Part shown: piece by piece, positions 1 to 8,680 of the stretch
How the letters are laid out: each line of letters begins with the position of its first letter
How positions within the stretch are numbered: the first letter of the stretch is position 1
DNA from: Paracoccaceae bacterium
GTDB taxonomy: Bacteria; Pseudomonadota; Alphaproteobacteria; Rhodobacterales; Rhodobacteraceae
DNA length: 52,948 nt
Reading direction: 5' to 3'
Assembly (NCBI GenBank): GCA_902635985.1
Contig: CACPPZ010000007.1
Location: 1 to 52,948 of the forward strand
Notes under the pieces: model-generated
What the model was told of the DNA's origin: nothing
Seen by the model: the letters and a program-made list of their open reading frames with translations, nothing else
Database searches by the model: none
Translations under genes and position numbers: made by a program

Positions 1-1607
1 ATTTGCAGGCGCGTTCGGTTAAAATTAACGGACTGCATATCGGTGAAATTGTAGAGATGTCGATCAAGGGTGCTCTAGAATGGTTTTCAAAGGTAAAAGC
101 ATCTCTTTCGTCGCAAAAACAGGATATTGCTACTACCATTTTAAAGGAAATCGTAGAACGACTTGGGTTTTTAAACAATGTTGGTCTTGAGTATTTAACT
201 CTGTCAAGAAGTTCTGGAACTCTTTCGGGGGGGGAAAGCCAAAGAATAAGACTCGCAAGTCAGATCGGAAGTGGGTTGACAGGTGTTCTCTACGTTTTAG
301 ATGAACCATCTATCGGCTTGCATCAGAGAGATAACGGTAGACTTTTGCAGACCTTAAAAAATTTGCGTAATCAAGGTAATACGGTCATTGTAGTGGAGCA
401 TGACGAAGAAGCTATTCTGGAGGCCGATTATGTATTTGACCTAGGTCCAGGTGCTGGTGTCCATGGTGGTCAAGTTGTGGCATCTGGAACACCTAGCGAA
501 ATTACCGCGAATTCAAAATCTATAACTGGTCAATACTTGTCAGGAGAGAAGGGTATTAAGATACCTTCTTTAAGAAGGAAAGGTAATGGTAAAAGTCTTA
601 AGATTAGCGGGGCTTCTGGAAACAATCTTAAATCTGTAAATGTGGAGTTTCCTCTGGGCAAGTTTTTGTGTGTGACCGGTGTTTCTGGAGGAGGCAAGTC
701 TACTTTAGTTATAGAAACACTGTTTAAAGTTGCTTCAATGAGATTAAACGGAGCAAAGCAGACACCAGCTTCTTGCGAAAAAATCACTGGTCTAGAGTAT
801 TTAGACAAGGTAATCGATATTGATCAGCGTCCAATAGGACGAACACCAAGATCTAACCCTGCGACATACACAGGCGCATTCACACCTATAAGAGAATGGT
901 TTTCAGGATTGCCTGAAGCAAAAAGTAGGGGATATAAACCTGGACGGTTCTCTTTCAACGTGAAGGGTGGTCGTTGTGAGGCATGCCAAGGCGACGGTGT
1001 TATCAAAATTGAAATGCATTTTTTGCCTGATGTTTATGTGACTTGTGAAACCTGTGGAGGTGCTCGATATAACCGTGAAACCTTAGAAATTAAATTTAAA
1101 GGAAAATCTATTTCTGATGTTCTAAATATGACAGTAGAAGATGCTCAGTCTTTTTTTAGTGCTATTCCTAGTGTTCGAGAAAAAATGGATGCCTTGATTA
1201 GAGTTGGCCTCGGTTATATAAAAGTGGGTCAGCAAGCTACGACTTTATCTGGGGGTGAAGCTCAGAGAGTAAAATTATCAAAAGAGTTATCCAAAAGAGC
1301 AACTGGACGTACATTATATATATTGGATGAACCAACGACTGGCTTGCACTTTGATGACGTCCGTAAACTTTTAGAAGTGTTACATGAGCTAGTTGACCAG
1401 GGAAATACGATCGTTGTAATTGAACACAATCTTGATGTAATAAAAACAGCTGACTGGATAATCGATATAGGCCCTGAGGGAGGCGATAGAGGAGGCCAGG
1501 TTGTTGCAGAAGGTTGTCCGGAAGAAGTTGCTTTGAATGCAAAAAGCTATACTGCCCAATACTTAAATGACTTGATTTTCAAAAAAGAAATTACAGCAGC
1601 TGAGTAA
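1..1607 (+). CDS. uvrA: UvrABC excision nuclease subunit A, C-terminal part (5' truncated by window edge)
   Basis: UvrA is the damage-sensing ABC ATPase of nucleotide excision repair; it loads UvrB onto lesions in the cytoplasm. The reading frame is open from base 3 and has no real start here, so only the last ~534 residues are present (full-length UvrA is about 940-950). Visible in order: the first ATPase signature LSGGESQ (74-80) with Walker B and [11 protein letters not shown] (~100-110); the second Walker [10 protein letters not shown] (~226-234); a C-x2-C...C-x2-C zinc module (C325, C328, C348, C351); the second signature LSGGEAQ (415-421) and [10 protein letters not shown] (~440-449). 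The gene is convergent with the next one, with a 19-bp gap. uvrA is commonly an SOS gene, but its promoter lies outside the window. Confidence 0.97.
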   Translation, partial: LQARSVKINGLHIGEIVEMSIKGALEWFSKVKASLSSQKQDIATTILKEIVERLGFLNNVGLEYLTLSRSSGTLSGGESQRIRLASQIGSGLTGVLYVLDEPSIGLHQRDNGRLLQTLKNLRNQGNTVIVVEHDEEAILEADYVFDLGPGAGVHGGQVVASGTPSEITANSKSITGQYLSGEKGIKIPSLRRKGNGKSLKISGASGNNLKSVNVEFPLGKFLCVTGVSGGGKSTLVIETLFKVASMRLNGAKQTPASCEKITGLEYLDKVIDIDQRPIGRTPRSNPATYTGAFTPIREWFSGLPEAKSRGYKPGRFSFNVKGGRCEACQGDGVIKIEMHFLPDVYVTCETCGGARYNRETLEIKFKGKSISDVLNMTVEDAQSFFSAIPSVREKMDALIRVGLGYIKVGQQATTLSGGEAQRVKLSKELSKRATGRTLYILDEPTTGLHFDDVRKLLEVLHELVDQGNTIVVIEHNLDVIKTADWIIDIGPEGGDRGGQVVAEGCPEEVALNAKSYTAQYLNDLIFKKEITAAE

Positions 1608-1626
1608 AATCTATCAAGCAACAAAC

Positions 1627-2934
1627 TTAAATAGAAGTAACCTTAATCGAGGTTATTCTATTTGCATTTCTCTCAATGACTTCGAAACGATAACCATGAA
1701 AGCTAAATACTTGCCCAACGGTTGGTATCATTTGTGCTTCGTGCATTACTAATCCTGCTAAAGTATTTGCTTCATTGTCAGGTAATGACCAATCATTAGC
1801 CCTATTCAAATCTCTAATAGTTGTTGATCCCTCCAGAATATATGAGCCATCATTTGATTGCTTGATGTCGTTGGTATCCTTTGGATCAAATTCATCAGAT
1901 ATCTCACCTACTATTTCTTCCAAAATGTCTTCAAGCGTAATTAAACCTTGGAGGCTCCCATATTCGTCGACGACAAGTGCAAAGTGCGTTCTACGATGTA
2001 AAAATTGTCTCATTTGGTCATCTAAGGAGGTGGTGTCAGGTACAAAATAGGGTTCCATTGCCACGTGACCAATATCGAAGTTATTCAAATTATTAATGTT
2101 TGGGGTCTCTTCATTAATAACTTTATACATCTCTCTAGCTAAATCTTTAGCGTGGATTACCCCGACTATGTTGTCTGGATCATTGAGAAAGACTGGTAGT
2201 CTAGTGTGAACACTTTCTAAACATTGTGTTAAAATTTTGGTTGGTTCGTCACTTGAGTCAATCATTTCTATATTGGACCTGTGGAGCATTATCTCCTCTA
2301 CAGTTCTCTCTGAAAGATCTAGGGCTCCCAAGATCAGATCTCTATCTTCCTTTTCAACCACACCTTCCGAATGACCAAGCTGAATTGCTCCAGCAATTTC
2401 TTCACGCACAGCTAATATATGGCTATTAGGATCTGTTTTAACACCGAAAACCCGCAAGATTAATCTTACTAAAAACCTGACAGATGCTACTACTGGAGAT
2501 AAAATCCTAATTACCAAATGAATGAATCCTGCAACCCTTGCTGCAGCTAGTTCAGCATTAGTTATGGCATAAGTTTTTGGCAGAACCTCGGCGAAGATTA
2601 GCACTAATACGGTCATTATTAAGGTAGCAAGTGCGATGCCACTTTCTCCAAAAGCTTGAGTAAAAAGGGCAGTTGTCAGAGAGGTGGCTAAGATGTTTAC
2701 TAAGTTGTTACCTAGCAGCACAGATCCGATTAGTCCCTCTGTGTCTTCTGTAATTTTTAATGCTTTTTTGGCCCCTCGTGACCCTTTATCTGCATGAGTG
2801 CGCAGCTTCCCGCGTGAAGCGGCGGTCAGTGCCGTCTCGCTTCCTGAGAATATAGCAGAAAGGAGCAACAGGAAAAGTACTGCCCCGATCGTTATCCAAA
2901 AACTTTGATCTAAAAAAGTTAAACCGCTTTCCAT
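1627..2934 (-). CDS. HlyC/CorC (CNNM) family membrane protein with CBS pair
   Basis: This 435-residue protein has the order DUF21/CNNM membrane domain (about four hydrophobic helices, residues ~12-150), a CBS-domain pair (~205-330, including LPVFLNDPDNIVG and DEYGSLQGLITLEDI) and a C-terminal CorC/HlyC domain (~345-430). Members of this family (TlyC, CorC, YfjD/PaeA types) are linked to Mg2+/Co2+ or polyamine efflux across the inner membrane; 'hemolysin' is a legacy name. The SGSETALTAAS segment near residue 30 is characteristic of CNNM transporters. The start is the ATG at 2934. The gene faces uvrA tail to tail. Family assignment is firm; the transported substrate cannot be read from sequence. 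Confidence 0.93.
   Translation of the reverse strand: MESGLTFLDQSFWITIGAVLFLLLLSAIFSGSETALTAASRGKLRTHADKGSRGAKKALKITEDTEGLIGSVLLGNNLVNILATSLTTALFTQAFGESGIALATLIMTVLVLIFAEVLPKTYAITNAELAAARVAGFIHLVIRILSPVVASVRFLVRLILRVFGVKTDPNSHILAVREEIAGAIQLGHSEGVVEKEDRDLILGALDLSERTVEEIMLHRSNIEMIDSSDEPTKILTQCLESVHTRLPVFLNDPDNIVGVIHAKDLAREMYKVINEETPNINNLNNFDIGHVAMEPYFVPDTTSLDDQMRQFLHRRTHFALVVDEYGSLQGLITLEDILEEIVGEISDEFDPKDTNDIKQSNDGSYILEGSTTIRDLNRANDWSLPDNEANTLAGLVMHEAQMIPTVGQVFSFHGYRFEVIERNANRITSIKVTSI
1630..1662. terminator. possible bidirectional hairpin between uvrA and the CBS-domain gene
   Basis: AATAGAAGTAACC (1630-1642) pairs with GGTTATTCTATT (1651-1662) with one bulged base and an 8-nt loop. The hairpin sits 23 bp after the uvrA stop and inside the last codons of the opposing gene. 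The following plus-strand bases are only moderately T-rich, so this is a weak intrinsic-terminator candidate. It is inferred from base pairing alone. Confidence 0.3.
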
Positions 2935-3074
2935 GCCTTTTCCTAAGTTAATTTACGATGCGATATAAAGACGCCGTTATAGTTAATTATCCACAAAAAA
3001 TCAAAATGCATTATTTAAAAATATTAAATTTTATAATCAATTTTATATGCTTATCCCTGCATTCTAATTAATAA

Positions 3075-4001
3075 TCATTTATCGGATAGTGGATGGTGAT
3101 TAAAAACCAAATCGTTTAGACGTTCGTCGACGACATGGGTATATATTTCAGTTGTACCTAAATCTGAATGTCCTAATAGAGTTTGTATTACTCGTAAATC
3201 AGCTCCATTTGCGAGAAGGTGTGTGGCAAACGTATGTCTAATTATATGTGGACTGACCTTGTTCGGATCAATTCCGGCAAGAGTTGCCCACGTCTTTAAT
3301 TTCTTGAATAACCATTGACGAGTTAAATAACCACTTTTGCTATTAGAGGGAAATAAATATTTTGAATTAGAGGTATAATTCTCTGTTTTCTCTGCTTTCA
3401 GTAAAATTTTACGTTCTTCTATCCATATTTTAATAGAAGAGCGTGCTAGTTTTGATACAGGCACCAGACGTTCTTTTGATCCCTTCCCAGATACAAGGAC
3501 CATATTGGGACTTCCCTTTACAGCGTCTAGTGGTAGTGACATCATTTCTGAAACACGCATTCCGGTAGCATACAGAAGCGTCATCAAACAAATATTCCGA
3601 GCTCTTAAACTTTTATTTTTTGCTTCTTCCCCGGCAGCTTTCAGTAGTCTCTCTATAACCTCTATTGTTACAGATTGAGGGAGTTTTTTTGATCTGCCCG
3701 GACTCGATACCTGTAGAGCTGGATTTGTTTGCGCCCACCCTTCTTCGACGGCAAATCGATAGAATTGTTTGATTGCTGATAAATGCCGAGCGCGGCTCCC
3801 GATTGAAAGCCCACAATCTTTAAGGTTTACCAAGTATAGCTCAATGTGCGATAGTTCTGCTTCGAAAATTTGAACTTTGCAAGAAGATATCCAGTCAAAA
3901 TATCTTACCAAATCATGGTTGTAAGATTTGATCGTATTTTCTGATGCGTCGGTATCTACGGTTTTGGCTTCCAAAAAGGTAAAAATAAGATCTTTGCTCA
4001 T
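3075..4001 (-). CDS. xerD: Site-specific tyrosine recombinase XerD
   Basis: XerD acts with XerC at the chromosomal dif site to resolve chromosome dimers during division. The 308-residue protein has an N-terminal SAM-like core-binding domain (~1-95) and a C-terminal catalytic domain with all expected residues: R149 (GMRVSEM), K173 (GKGSKER), H252-x2-R255 (HIIRH), H278 (LGHSDLGTTEIYTH) and the nucleophile Y287. The size is normal for XerC/D (~300). Its ATG is 2 bp after the stop of the upstream 506-aa gene, so the two are probably cotranscribed. Housekeeping context, and no attachment-site repeats or phage genes nearby, argue for XerD rather than a mobile-element integrase. XerC versus XerD rests on similarity and remembered synteny. 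Confidence 0.93.
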   Translation of the reverse strand: MSKDLIFTFLEAKTVDTDASENTIKSYNHDLVRYFDWISSCKVQIFEAELSHIELYLVNLKDCGLSIGSRARHLSAIKQFYRFAVEEGWAQTNPALQVSSPGRSKKLPQSVTIEVIERLLKAAGEEAKNKSLRARNICLMTLLYATGMRVSEMMSLPLDAVKGSPNMVLVSGKGSKERLVPVSKLARSSIKIWIEERKILLKAEKTENYTSNSKYLFPSNSKSGYLTRQWLFKKLKTWATLAGIDPNKVSPHIIRHTFATHLLANGADLRVIQTLLGHSDLGTTEIYTHVVDERLNDLVFNHHPLSDK

Positions 4002-4003
4002 AT

Positions 4004-5524
4004 TTAAGTTTCACTCAATATTAACCATAGAGCGGTTCGCTGGGACACTCTTTCTAGGCCAACATGCCGTAGTGTAGATATTGACTCGAGTAAATCTTGC
4101 ATGTCACCAGCTATACCACTCTCTAGCTGTATAAGAGCATTTAATATAACTTCTCCCAATTTTCCATCTGCAAGTTGTAATCTTGCATAACTGGGTACTC
4201 GTGGGCGATAAAATGCATCCAAAAGAGTCTTTTCAAGAATTGTCTTAGGTCTGACAAACTGTGCCTCTTGGTTCGTGAATGCAAATACAATTGGTTCTAA
4301 CGTATTAATTGCCACTGAATTTGAAATTATTACATCAAAGCTCGAAGAAAGCATTCCAATTTTAATAGCTATAATCTCTGCACTTGGAGTGAGTTCGATG
4401 TCTAACAGTCTTGGGGTGAATACTTCGGCGAAAATTGAAGAGTTTGAAGAATATTGAAATAATTGCCAGGCATTCTTAAGTGCCAACTCTATTTCTTTAA
4501 TACTATTTGAATGTGAAAGAGCTTTATCGAGATGTTGTATAGCCCTTACTCTTTCCCAAATGCCATCAGAGGAAGGGGGATCGTGAGCCGTAAATATACC
4601 TAAAAATCTATTGGCATCAATAACACCATTTTCTGCTAGCCTTTCAGCAGCTATAAGTTGTGCGTACCATCCGTTATCGCCAGATAAATCACCAAAAATA
4701 AAAGCGTTACTTAAATTTTTGCGAAAAATATGGTAGCCTAGCGTTTCATATAATCTAAAATCTAAAGGACTTAAATCTGGATATTTTAAGGGTACAAATT
4801 GCTCTGAGGGTTCTTCAATCTCCAGAAATTCTCCCAAGAGCAATAGCGTGGAGGTCTCAGTACTATTGAGTGCTTTCGATGTATTGTATATCAGCGATGC
4901 GGTAAGCCAATCACCCTCAATTGCATGGCAGTAGATTCGACCAGCGTCATTCTGATAGTTGGCACCAAGATCCAATACTTGCTTACAAGCTGGCTCGTAC
5001 TGACTACCAAGAAGTGAGGCTTCAAAGAGTTTGGGCACGCGCTTTGGCGGTAAGGGCGAAGCTCTTTCTAAAAGTGCAATTGCAGGATCAATCGCTCCTG
5101 CTTCAATCAAAATTGATATTCGTTCAGATAAGAACTCTTCTGCGCTATCTGTTGCTAACGGTGCCTCTGCCTCTGCTAAAAGCATTTGAAACAGTAACTT
5201 CTGTACTGCTGGTGAACTTGGTGAGCCCAGCTTGCGTAATAGTGCTACTAAATCGTCTGCTTGGCTTTCTCTCCACAAACTAGTTGGAAAACCTGTAACC
5301 GTTGGCGGTAATAAACCAACGGAGCCGCGTTTTACATCATCTAATTTGGTTACCTCGATTTCGGGTAGGTTTGATTGAGTCATGGAGACTCGAGTGAGAG
5401 AATTAGTTATAATTGGGCCATTTTTTTGGTATAAACTGTATTCAAAAAATTTTGATGAAGCAGTTCCAGCAAACCCTGCTACAGCAGCGATAAATGTAAA
5501 AATTAAGTTGGCTTTAATCCTCAT
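4004..5524 (-). CDS. Conserved hypothetical protein, membrane-anchored or exported, helical-repeat-like
   Basis: I do not recognise a named family. The start is set at the ATG at 5524 (MRIKANLIFTF), because GGAG lies five bases upstream and a hydrophobic helix (residues ~4-22, LIFTFIAAVAGFAGTA) begins there; a longer frame to 5572 would run into the upstream small gene. That gives 506 residues. After the anchor comes a long, mostly helical, leucine/alanine-rich region with TPR-like helix pairs (for example AIDPAIALLERASPLPP near residue 145), but no clean repeat consensus. The initiation codon overlaps the end of the 49-aa gene by 11 bp, and its stop is 2 bp from xerD, so the three genes look translationally coupled. 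I recall a hypothetical protein at this position in other Rhodobacteraceae. Confidence 0.85.
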   Translation of the reverse strand: MRIKANLIFTFIAAVAGFAGTASSKFFEYSLYQKNGPIITNSLTRVSMTQSNLPEIEVTKLDDVKRGSVGLLPPTVTGFPTSLWRESQADDLVALLRKLGSPSSPAVQKLLFQMLLAEAEAPLATDSAEEFLSERISILIEAGAIDPAIALLERASPLPPKRVPKLFEASLLGSQYEPACKQVLDLGANYQNDAGRIYCHAIEGDWLTASLIYNTSKALNSTETSTLLLLGEFLEIEEPSEQFVPLKYPDLSPLDFRLYETLGYHIFRKNLSNAFIFGDLSGDNGWYAQLIAAERLAENGVIDANRFLGIFTAHDPPSSDGIWERVRAIQHLDKALSHSNSIKEIELALKNAWQLFQYSSNSSIFAEVFTPRLLDIELTPSAEIIAIKIGMLSSSFDVIISNSVAINTLEPIVFAFTNQEAQFVRPKTILEKTLLDAFYRPRVPSYARLQLADGKLGEVILNALIQLESGIAGDMQDLLESISTLRHVGLERVSQRTALWLILSET

Positions 5525-5663
5525 GAAGCTCCACAGGTATAATTCTGATTTTTTCTTCTGGGGTGAAATCAAATCCTAAAAAAGGTCCAATATAGGCAAA
5601 GATAATTAATGCTACCGCTCCTATAGCGGTTAAATAGAATAGCCACTTAACAATTTTACCCAT
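5514..5663 (-). CDS. Small single-pass membrane protein (49 aa), hypothetical
   Basis: An ATG at 5663 opens a 49-codon frame ending in TAA at 5514-5516. The protein starts MGKIVKWLFYLTAIGAVALI, i.e. a short basic N-terminus and one hydrophobic helix (residues ~6-26, ending near FAYIGPF), followed by a charged tail (TPEEKIRIIPVELHED). Its last codons overlap the start of the 506-aa gene by 11 bp, and its own last codons supply that gene's GGAG ribosome-binding site, which is strong evidence for real translation and coupling. It is the first gene of the minus-strand unit, divergent from aroK. I recall similar ~50-residue proteins between aroK and xerD in Rhodobacteraceae, without known function. 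Confidence 0.8.
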   Translation of the reverse strand: MGKIVKWLFYLTAIGAVALIIFAYIGPFLGFDFTPEEKIRIIPVELHED

Positions 5664-5774
5664 AATTTTATCCTATTATTTTACGTTATTGAATTTGGTA
5701 CTGAAAGTGTTGTCAAGTTCATCATATAACAAACAGCCATTGAAATTTGAACCTAGTTTCTTGATAAAGGGACT

Positions 5775-6317
5775 ATGACAAAAAAATTAAAAAAAACTAT
5801 CGCCTTCATTGGTATGATGGGAGCAGGAAAGACTGCTGTGGGAAAAGTAGTTGCCTCAAAGTTAGGTGTTCCATTTCTTGATGCTGATACTGAAATTGAA
5901 AAGGCAGCAAATATGTCAATTCAAGAAATTTTTATTCGTGATGGAGAAGAATTTTTCAGAGAAAGAGAGGCACAAGTAATTCTGCGTTTGATGAAGGGCT
6001 CACCAACCATTCTATCCACGGGTGGTGGAGCTTTTATACAAGCGGCTAATAGACAGGCAATAAACTTACTTGGTATTTCGCTATGGTTAGATGTCGAGGT
6101 GGATTTACTTTGGTCGCGAGTAAAAAATAAGGATACCAGACCTCTTTTAAAATCCCTAAATCCCTATGAGACTTTGAAAAAGCTTCATATCGAGCGGCGC
6201 CCCATATATAAAAAAGCTGATATTTCAGTTAAGGCCTCGTCGCGCTACACAGTGGAAGATATGGCTCAAAAAGTAATTGATAGGCTGCACTTACATCCAA
6301 ACTTGTTTGAGGAATAA
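5775..6317 (+). CDS. aroK: Shikimate kinase
   Basis: Phosphorylates shikimate at the 3-hydroxyl using ATP, the fifth step of chorismate synthesis. The 180-residue protein has Walker A GMMGAGKT (13-20), the shikimate-binding DADTEIE (~36-42, Asp38), the conserved Arg in FFRERE (~60-65) and the GGG motif in STGGGAF (81-87). Length is typical (~170-190). The ATG at 5775 follows AAAGGGACT. aroB starts 4 bp after its stop, so the two form an operon making successive shikimate-pathway enzymes, as is usual in alphaproteobacteria. Confidence 0.97.
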   Translation: MTKKLKKTIAFIGMMGAGKTAVGKVVASKLGVPFLDADTEIEKAANMSIQEIFIRDGEEFFREREAQVILRLMKGSPTILSTGGGAFIQAANRQAINLLGISLWLDVEVDLLWSRVKNKDTRPLLKSLNPYETLKKLHIERRPIYKKADISVKASSRYTVEDMAQKVIDRLHLHPNLFEE

Positions 6318-6321
6318 ATTG

Positions 6322-7431
6322 ATGCAAAAGGTAAGAGTTGGGCTGGAAAAGCGCTCCTACGATATTATAATTGGTCATGGTCTAATAAAAGATTCTGGTC
6401 CAATAATTACGCCATTTTTGTCGCAAAATCGTGTCGTTGTAATTACTGACCAGAATGTTGCACCATTACATTTACGCTCTTTAGAAAGTTCGCTGAAATT
6501 AGAGGGAGTATCCGTTTCCTCTTTAGTTCTTCCCAGTGGGGAAAGTACAAAATCTTGGAAGTATGTTGTACGAGTTGTAGAATGGATTTTAGAGCAAAAA
6601 GTGGAGCGCAACGATTTGGTGATTGCTCTAGGTGGCGGCGTAATAGGCGATTTAGTGGGTTTTGCTGCAGCAATCGTAAGGCGCGGAGTGCGATTTGCTC
6701 AAATTCCTACTTCCTTATTGGCTCAAGTCGATAGCTCTATTGGTGGAAAAACAGGTATTAATGTGAGCTTTGGCAAAAATTTAGTTGGTGCATTTCATCA
6801 ACCAGTCTTCGTTTTGGCCGATACTGAAGCATTAGGCACACTTCCTAATCGCGATTTTTTATCTGGTTATGGTGAGGTGGCTAAATATGGATTACTTGGT
6901 GATGAGCAATTTTTTTGCTGGTTGGAAGAAAACGCTTATGCATTAATTAACGGCAATGTTGAACTTCGTATTGAGGCTATTAAACGATCTTGTCAAATAA
7001 AGGCTAAAATTGTCGAAAATGATGAGCGAGAGCATGGTGAGCGTGCACTATTAAACCTTGGACATACCTTTTGTCATGCGTTGGAAGCCATAACAAACTA
7101 TAGTGATATATTGTTACATGGGGAAGGTGTTTCAATCGGTTGTAATTTAGCGTTTGATGTGTCTGCCAGACTTGGTTTGTGTTCGCAGGAGGTGCCAGGT
7201 CGGGTGAGAGAGCATTACAAATCTTTAAATATTGCAACTGATATTTCTCAAATAAATGGTTTTGTAGGAAATACAAAAAGAATATATGATTTAATGGCTC
7301 AAGATAAAAAAGTTGTAAATGGAGTGATCCGGTTTATTTTAGCTAGCGGCATAGGAAAAGCTATGGTGAAAGAGAATTTAAGTAAAGATTTGATAATTGA
7401 GGTGCTGCAGGACTCTTTGGAACGTCAATAA
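6322..7431 (+). CDS. aroB: 3-dehydroquinate synthase
   Basis: Cyclises DAHP to 3-dehydroquinate, the second step of the shikimate pathway; NAD+ and a divalent metal are cofactors. I use the ATG at 6322 (MQKVRVGLEKRSYDI), which has GAGGAA 6-7 bases upstream, rather than the longer frame inside aroK; this gives 369 residues, close to the usual ~360. Signature segments are LPSGESTKSW, the nucleotide-binding ALGGGVIGDLVGF (~102-114), the active-site KNLVGAFHQP region and the metal ligand histidines in NLGHTFCHALE. It is cotranscribed with aroK. Its stop is only 4 bp from the stop of convergent ssb. Confidence 0.97.
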   Translation: MQKVRVGLEKRSYDIIIGHGLIKDSGPIITPFLSQNRVVVITDQNVAPLHLRSLESSLKLEGVSVSSLVLPSGESTKSWKYVVRVVEWILEQKVERNDLVIALGGGVIGDLVGFAAAIVRRGVRFAQIPTSLLAQVDSSIGGKTGINVSFGKNLVGAFHQPVFVLADTEALGTLPNRDFLSGYGEVAKYGLLGDEQFFCWLEENAYALINGNVELRIEAIKRSCQIKAKIVENDEREHGERALLNLGHTFCHALEAITNYSDILLHGEGVSIGCNLAFDVSARLGLCSQEVPGRVREHYKSLNIATDISQINGFVGNTKRIYDLMAQDKKVVNGVIRFILASGIGKAMVKENLSKDLIIEVLQDSLERQ

Positions 7432-7435
7432 AGAG

Positions 7436-7915
7436 TTAAAATGGAATTTCGTCATCCATATCATTAGACGAGAAATTTTCCTGGTCATTATTTGAAAAAT
7501 CATTATTTTGGGATGCATTTTGTACCTGTGAATAATCCGAGCCTTGCAGATCAGAGCCGGAGTTTCTGCCATCTAACATTGTAAGTTCGCCTCTGTAAGG
7601 CCTTAAAACTACTTCGGTAGTATATCGATCATTTCCTGCTTGATCTTGCCATTTGCGTGTCTCTAGCTGACCTTCCATGTAAACTTTGGAACCTTTTTTT
7701 AGATATTGCTCTGCTATACGAACAAGCGCTTCATTTGTAATTGAAACATTGTGCCATTCAGTCCGCTCTCGTCTCTCACCCGTATTTCGGTCTTTCCAAG
7801 TCTCAGATGTAGCAATGCTAAAATTTGCAACTTTTCCTCCATTTGGAAAGTTACGGACTTCTGGGTCACGACCTAAATTTCCTATTAGAATTACTTTATT
7901 TACTGACCCTGCCAT
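7436..7915 (-). CDS. ssb: Single-stranded DNA-binding protein
   Basis: Coats single-stranded DNA in replication, repair and recombination. I choose the ATG at 7915 ([19 protein letters not shown]) because GGAAGGG precedes it and this is the canonical SSB N-terminus; the frame continues upstream without support. The 159-residue protein has an OB fold (~5-110, with WHNVSI and [16 protein letters not shown]), a Q/N/S-rich flexible linker, and the acidic tip MDDEIPF that recruits SSB partner proteins. It sits tail to tail with aroB, 4 bp apart. In its upstream region I saw no GTTC-N7-GTTC SOS box. Confidence 0.97.
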   Translation of the reverse strand: MAGSVNKVILIGNLGRDPEVRNFPNGGKVANFSIATSETWKDRNTGERRERTEWHNVSITNEALVRIAEQYLKKGSKVYMEGQLETRKWQDQAGNDRYTTEVVLRPYRGELTMLDGRNSGSDLQGSDYSQVQNASQNNDFSNNDQENFSSNDMDDEIPF

Positions 7916-8073
7916 AATACTTACCCTTCCGATACAACTATGAAACAGGATACAGCATTTCCAAGCGGGAATGAAAGAGTAAAATTTATTAATCAGTATT
8001 TTCACTTCAATGTTTCTAATCGAAGCTCAAGACTTTTACTTGCTCCAAAAAGGTTAAGAGCTATTTATTTTTT

Positions 8074-8622
8074 ATGAAAAGAAGTAAGATAATTTTGTTT
8101 GGCGCTATTTGGTTAATGATTGCCTCACTCGTAAATGCAAGCTCAAAAACCCAAAAACTGTTAGACCAACTTGAGCGTGCGCAGTCGATGGAAGAAGCGG
8201 CTCCGATTGTTGATAAAATATGGAAAGAATGGACTAGCGCTCACAAGGATAGTGACGAAGAGTATTTAATGGCCGAAGGTTTAGTCGCAATGTCAGAAGG
8301 AAACTTGGATCGGGCTGAAAATCTTTTCACAAAGTTAATAGAAGCCAATCCCAATTTCACTGAGGCCTGGAATAAAAGGGCAACACTTCGATTCATCTTA
8401 TGGGATTTTGAAGGTTCGCTCGAAGATGTTGAAAAGGTTCTTACTTTAGAACCGAGACATTTTGGGGCGTTGTCTGGGCTGGGTATGATATATCTCAGAA
8501 TGGGGGATCCTGAAAGAGCTCTAAAAGTATACGAAGACTTAGTAAATATTTTTCCAAGTAATATTGATGCAATTCAAAAGATTATCACGCTAAAAAACTA
8601 TTTAGGGATAAATACTCTTTAG
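8074..8622 (+). CDS. Secreted/periplasmic tetratricopeptide-repeat protein
   Basis: The 182-residue protein starts with a signal peptide (MKRSKIILFGAIWLMIASLVNA, cleavage likely after ~Ala22). It then has at least three TPR-like helix pairs (~65-98, ~99-132 and ~133-166), with recognisable A-x3-F/Y and N-x(0-2)-P features such as LIEANPNFTEAWNKRA and GMIYLRMGDPERALKVYE. TPR proteins are protein-protein scaffolds; the partner here is unknown. It is divergent from ssb, a neighbourhood I recall from other Rhodobacteraceae. The export prediction and fold are visible; the function is not. Confidence 0.85.
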   Translation: MKRSKIILFGAIWLMIASLVNASSKTQKLLDQLERAQSMEEAAPIVDKIWKEWTSAHKDSDEEYLMAEGLVAMSEGNLDRAENLFTKLIEANPNFTEAWNKRATLRFILWDFEGSLEDVEKVLTLEPRHFGALSGLGMIYLRMGDPERALKVYEDLVNIFPSNIDAIQKIITLKNYLGINTL

Positions 8623-8680
8623 TTCTCACTACATTTATGACATTTCTCGTTTTGAGAAAAAGTCTGAAAATCGGATAAAT

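Noticed and set aside
680-706. GVSGGGKST instead of GVSGSGKST in the second UvrA Walker A
   Set aside because: The P-loop consensus GxxxxGKS/T is kept and the Gly variant occurs in alphaproteobacterial UvrA; not a loss of function.
530-808. Open frames opposite real genes (for example opposite uvrA, trpD, mmsA, purL)
   Set aside because: They are antisense or out-of-frame shadows of well-identified genes, with no ribosome-binding sites or recognisable domains.
3075-4001. Tyrosine recombinase as a possible integrase of a mobile element
   Set aside because: Size, motifs and housekeeping neighbours fit XerD; there are no flanking direct repeats, tRNA gene, excisionase or phage genes.
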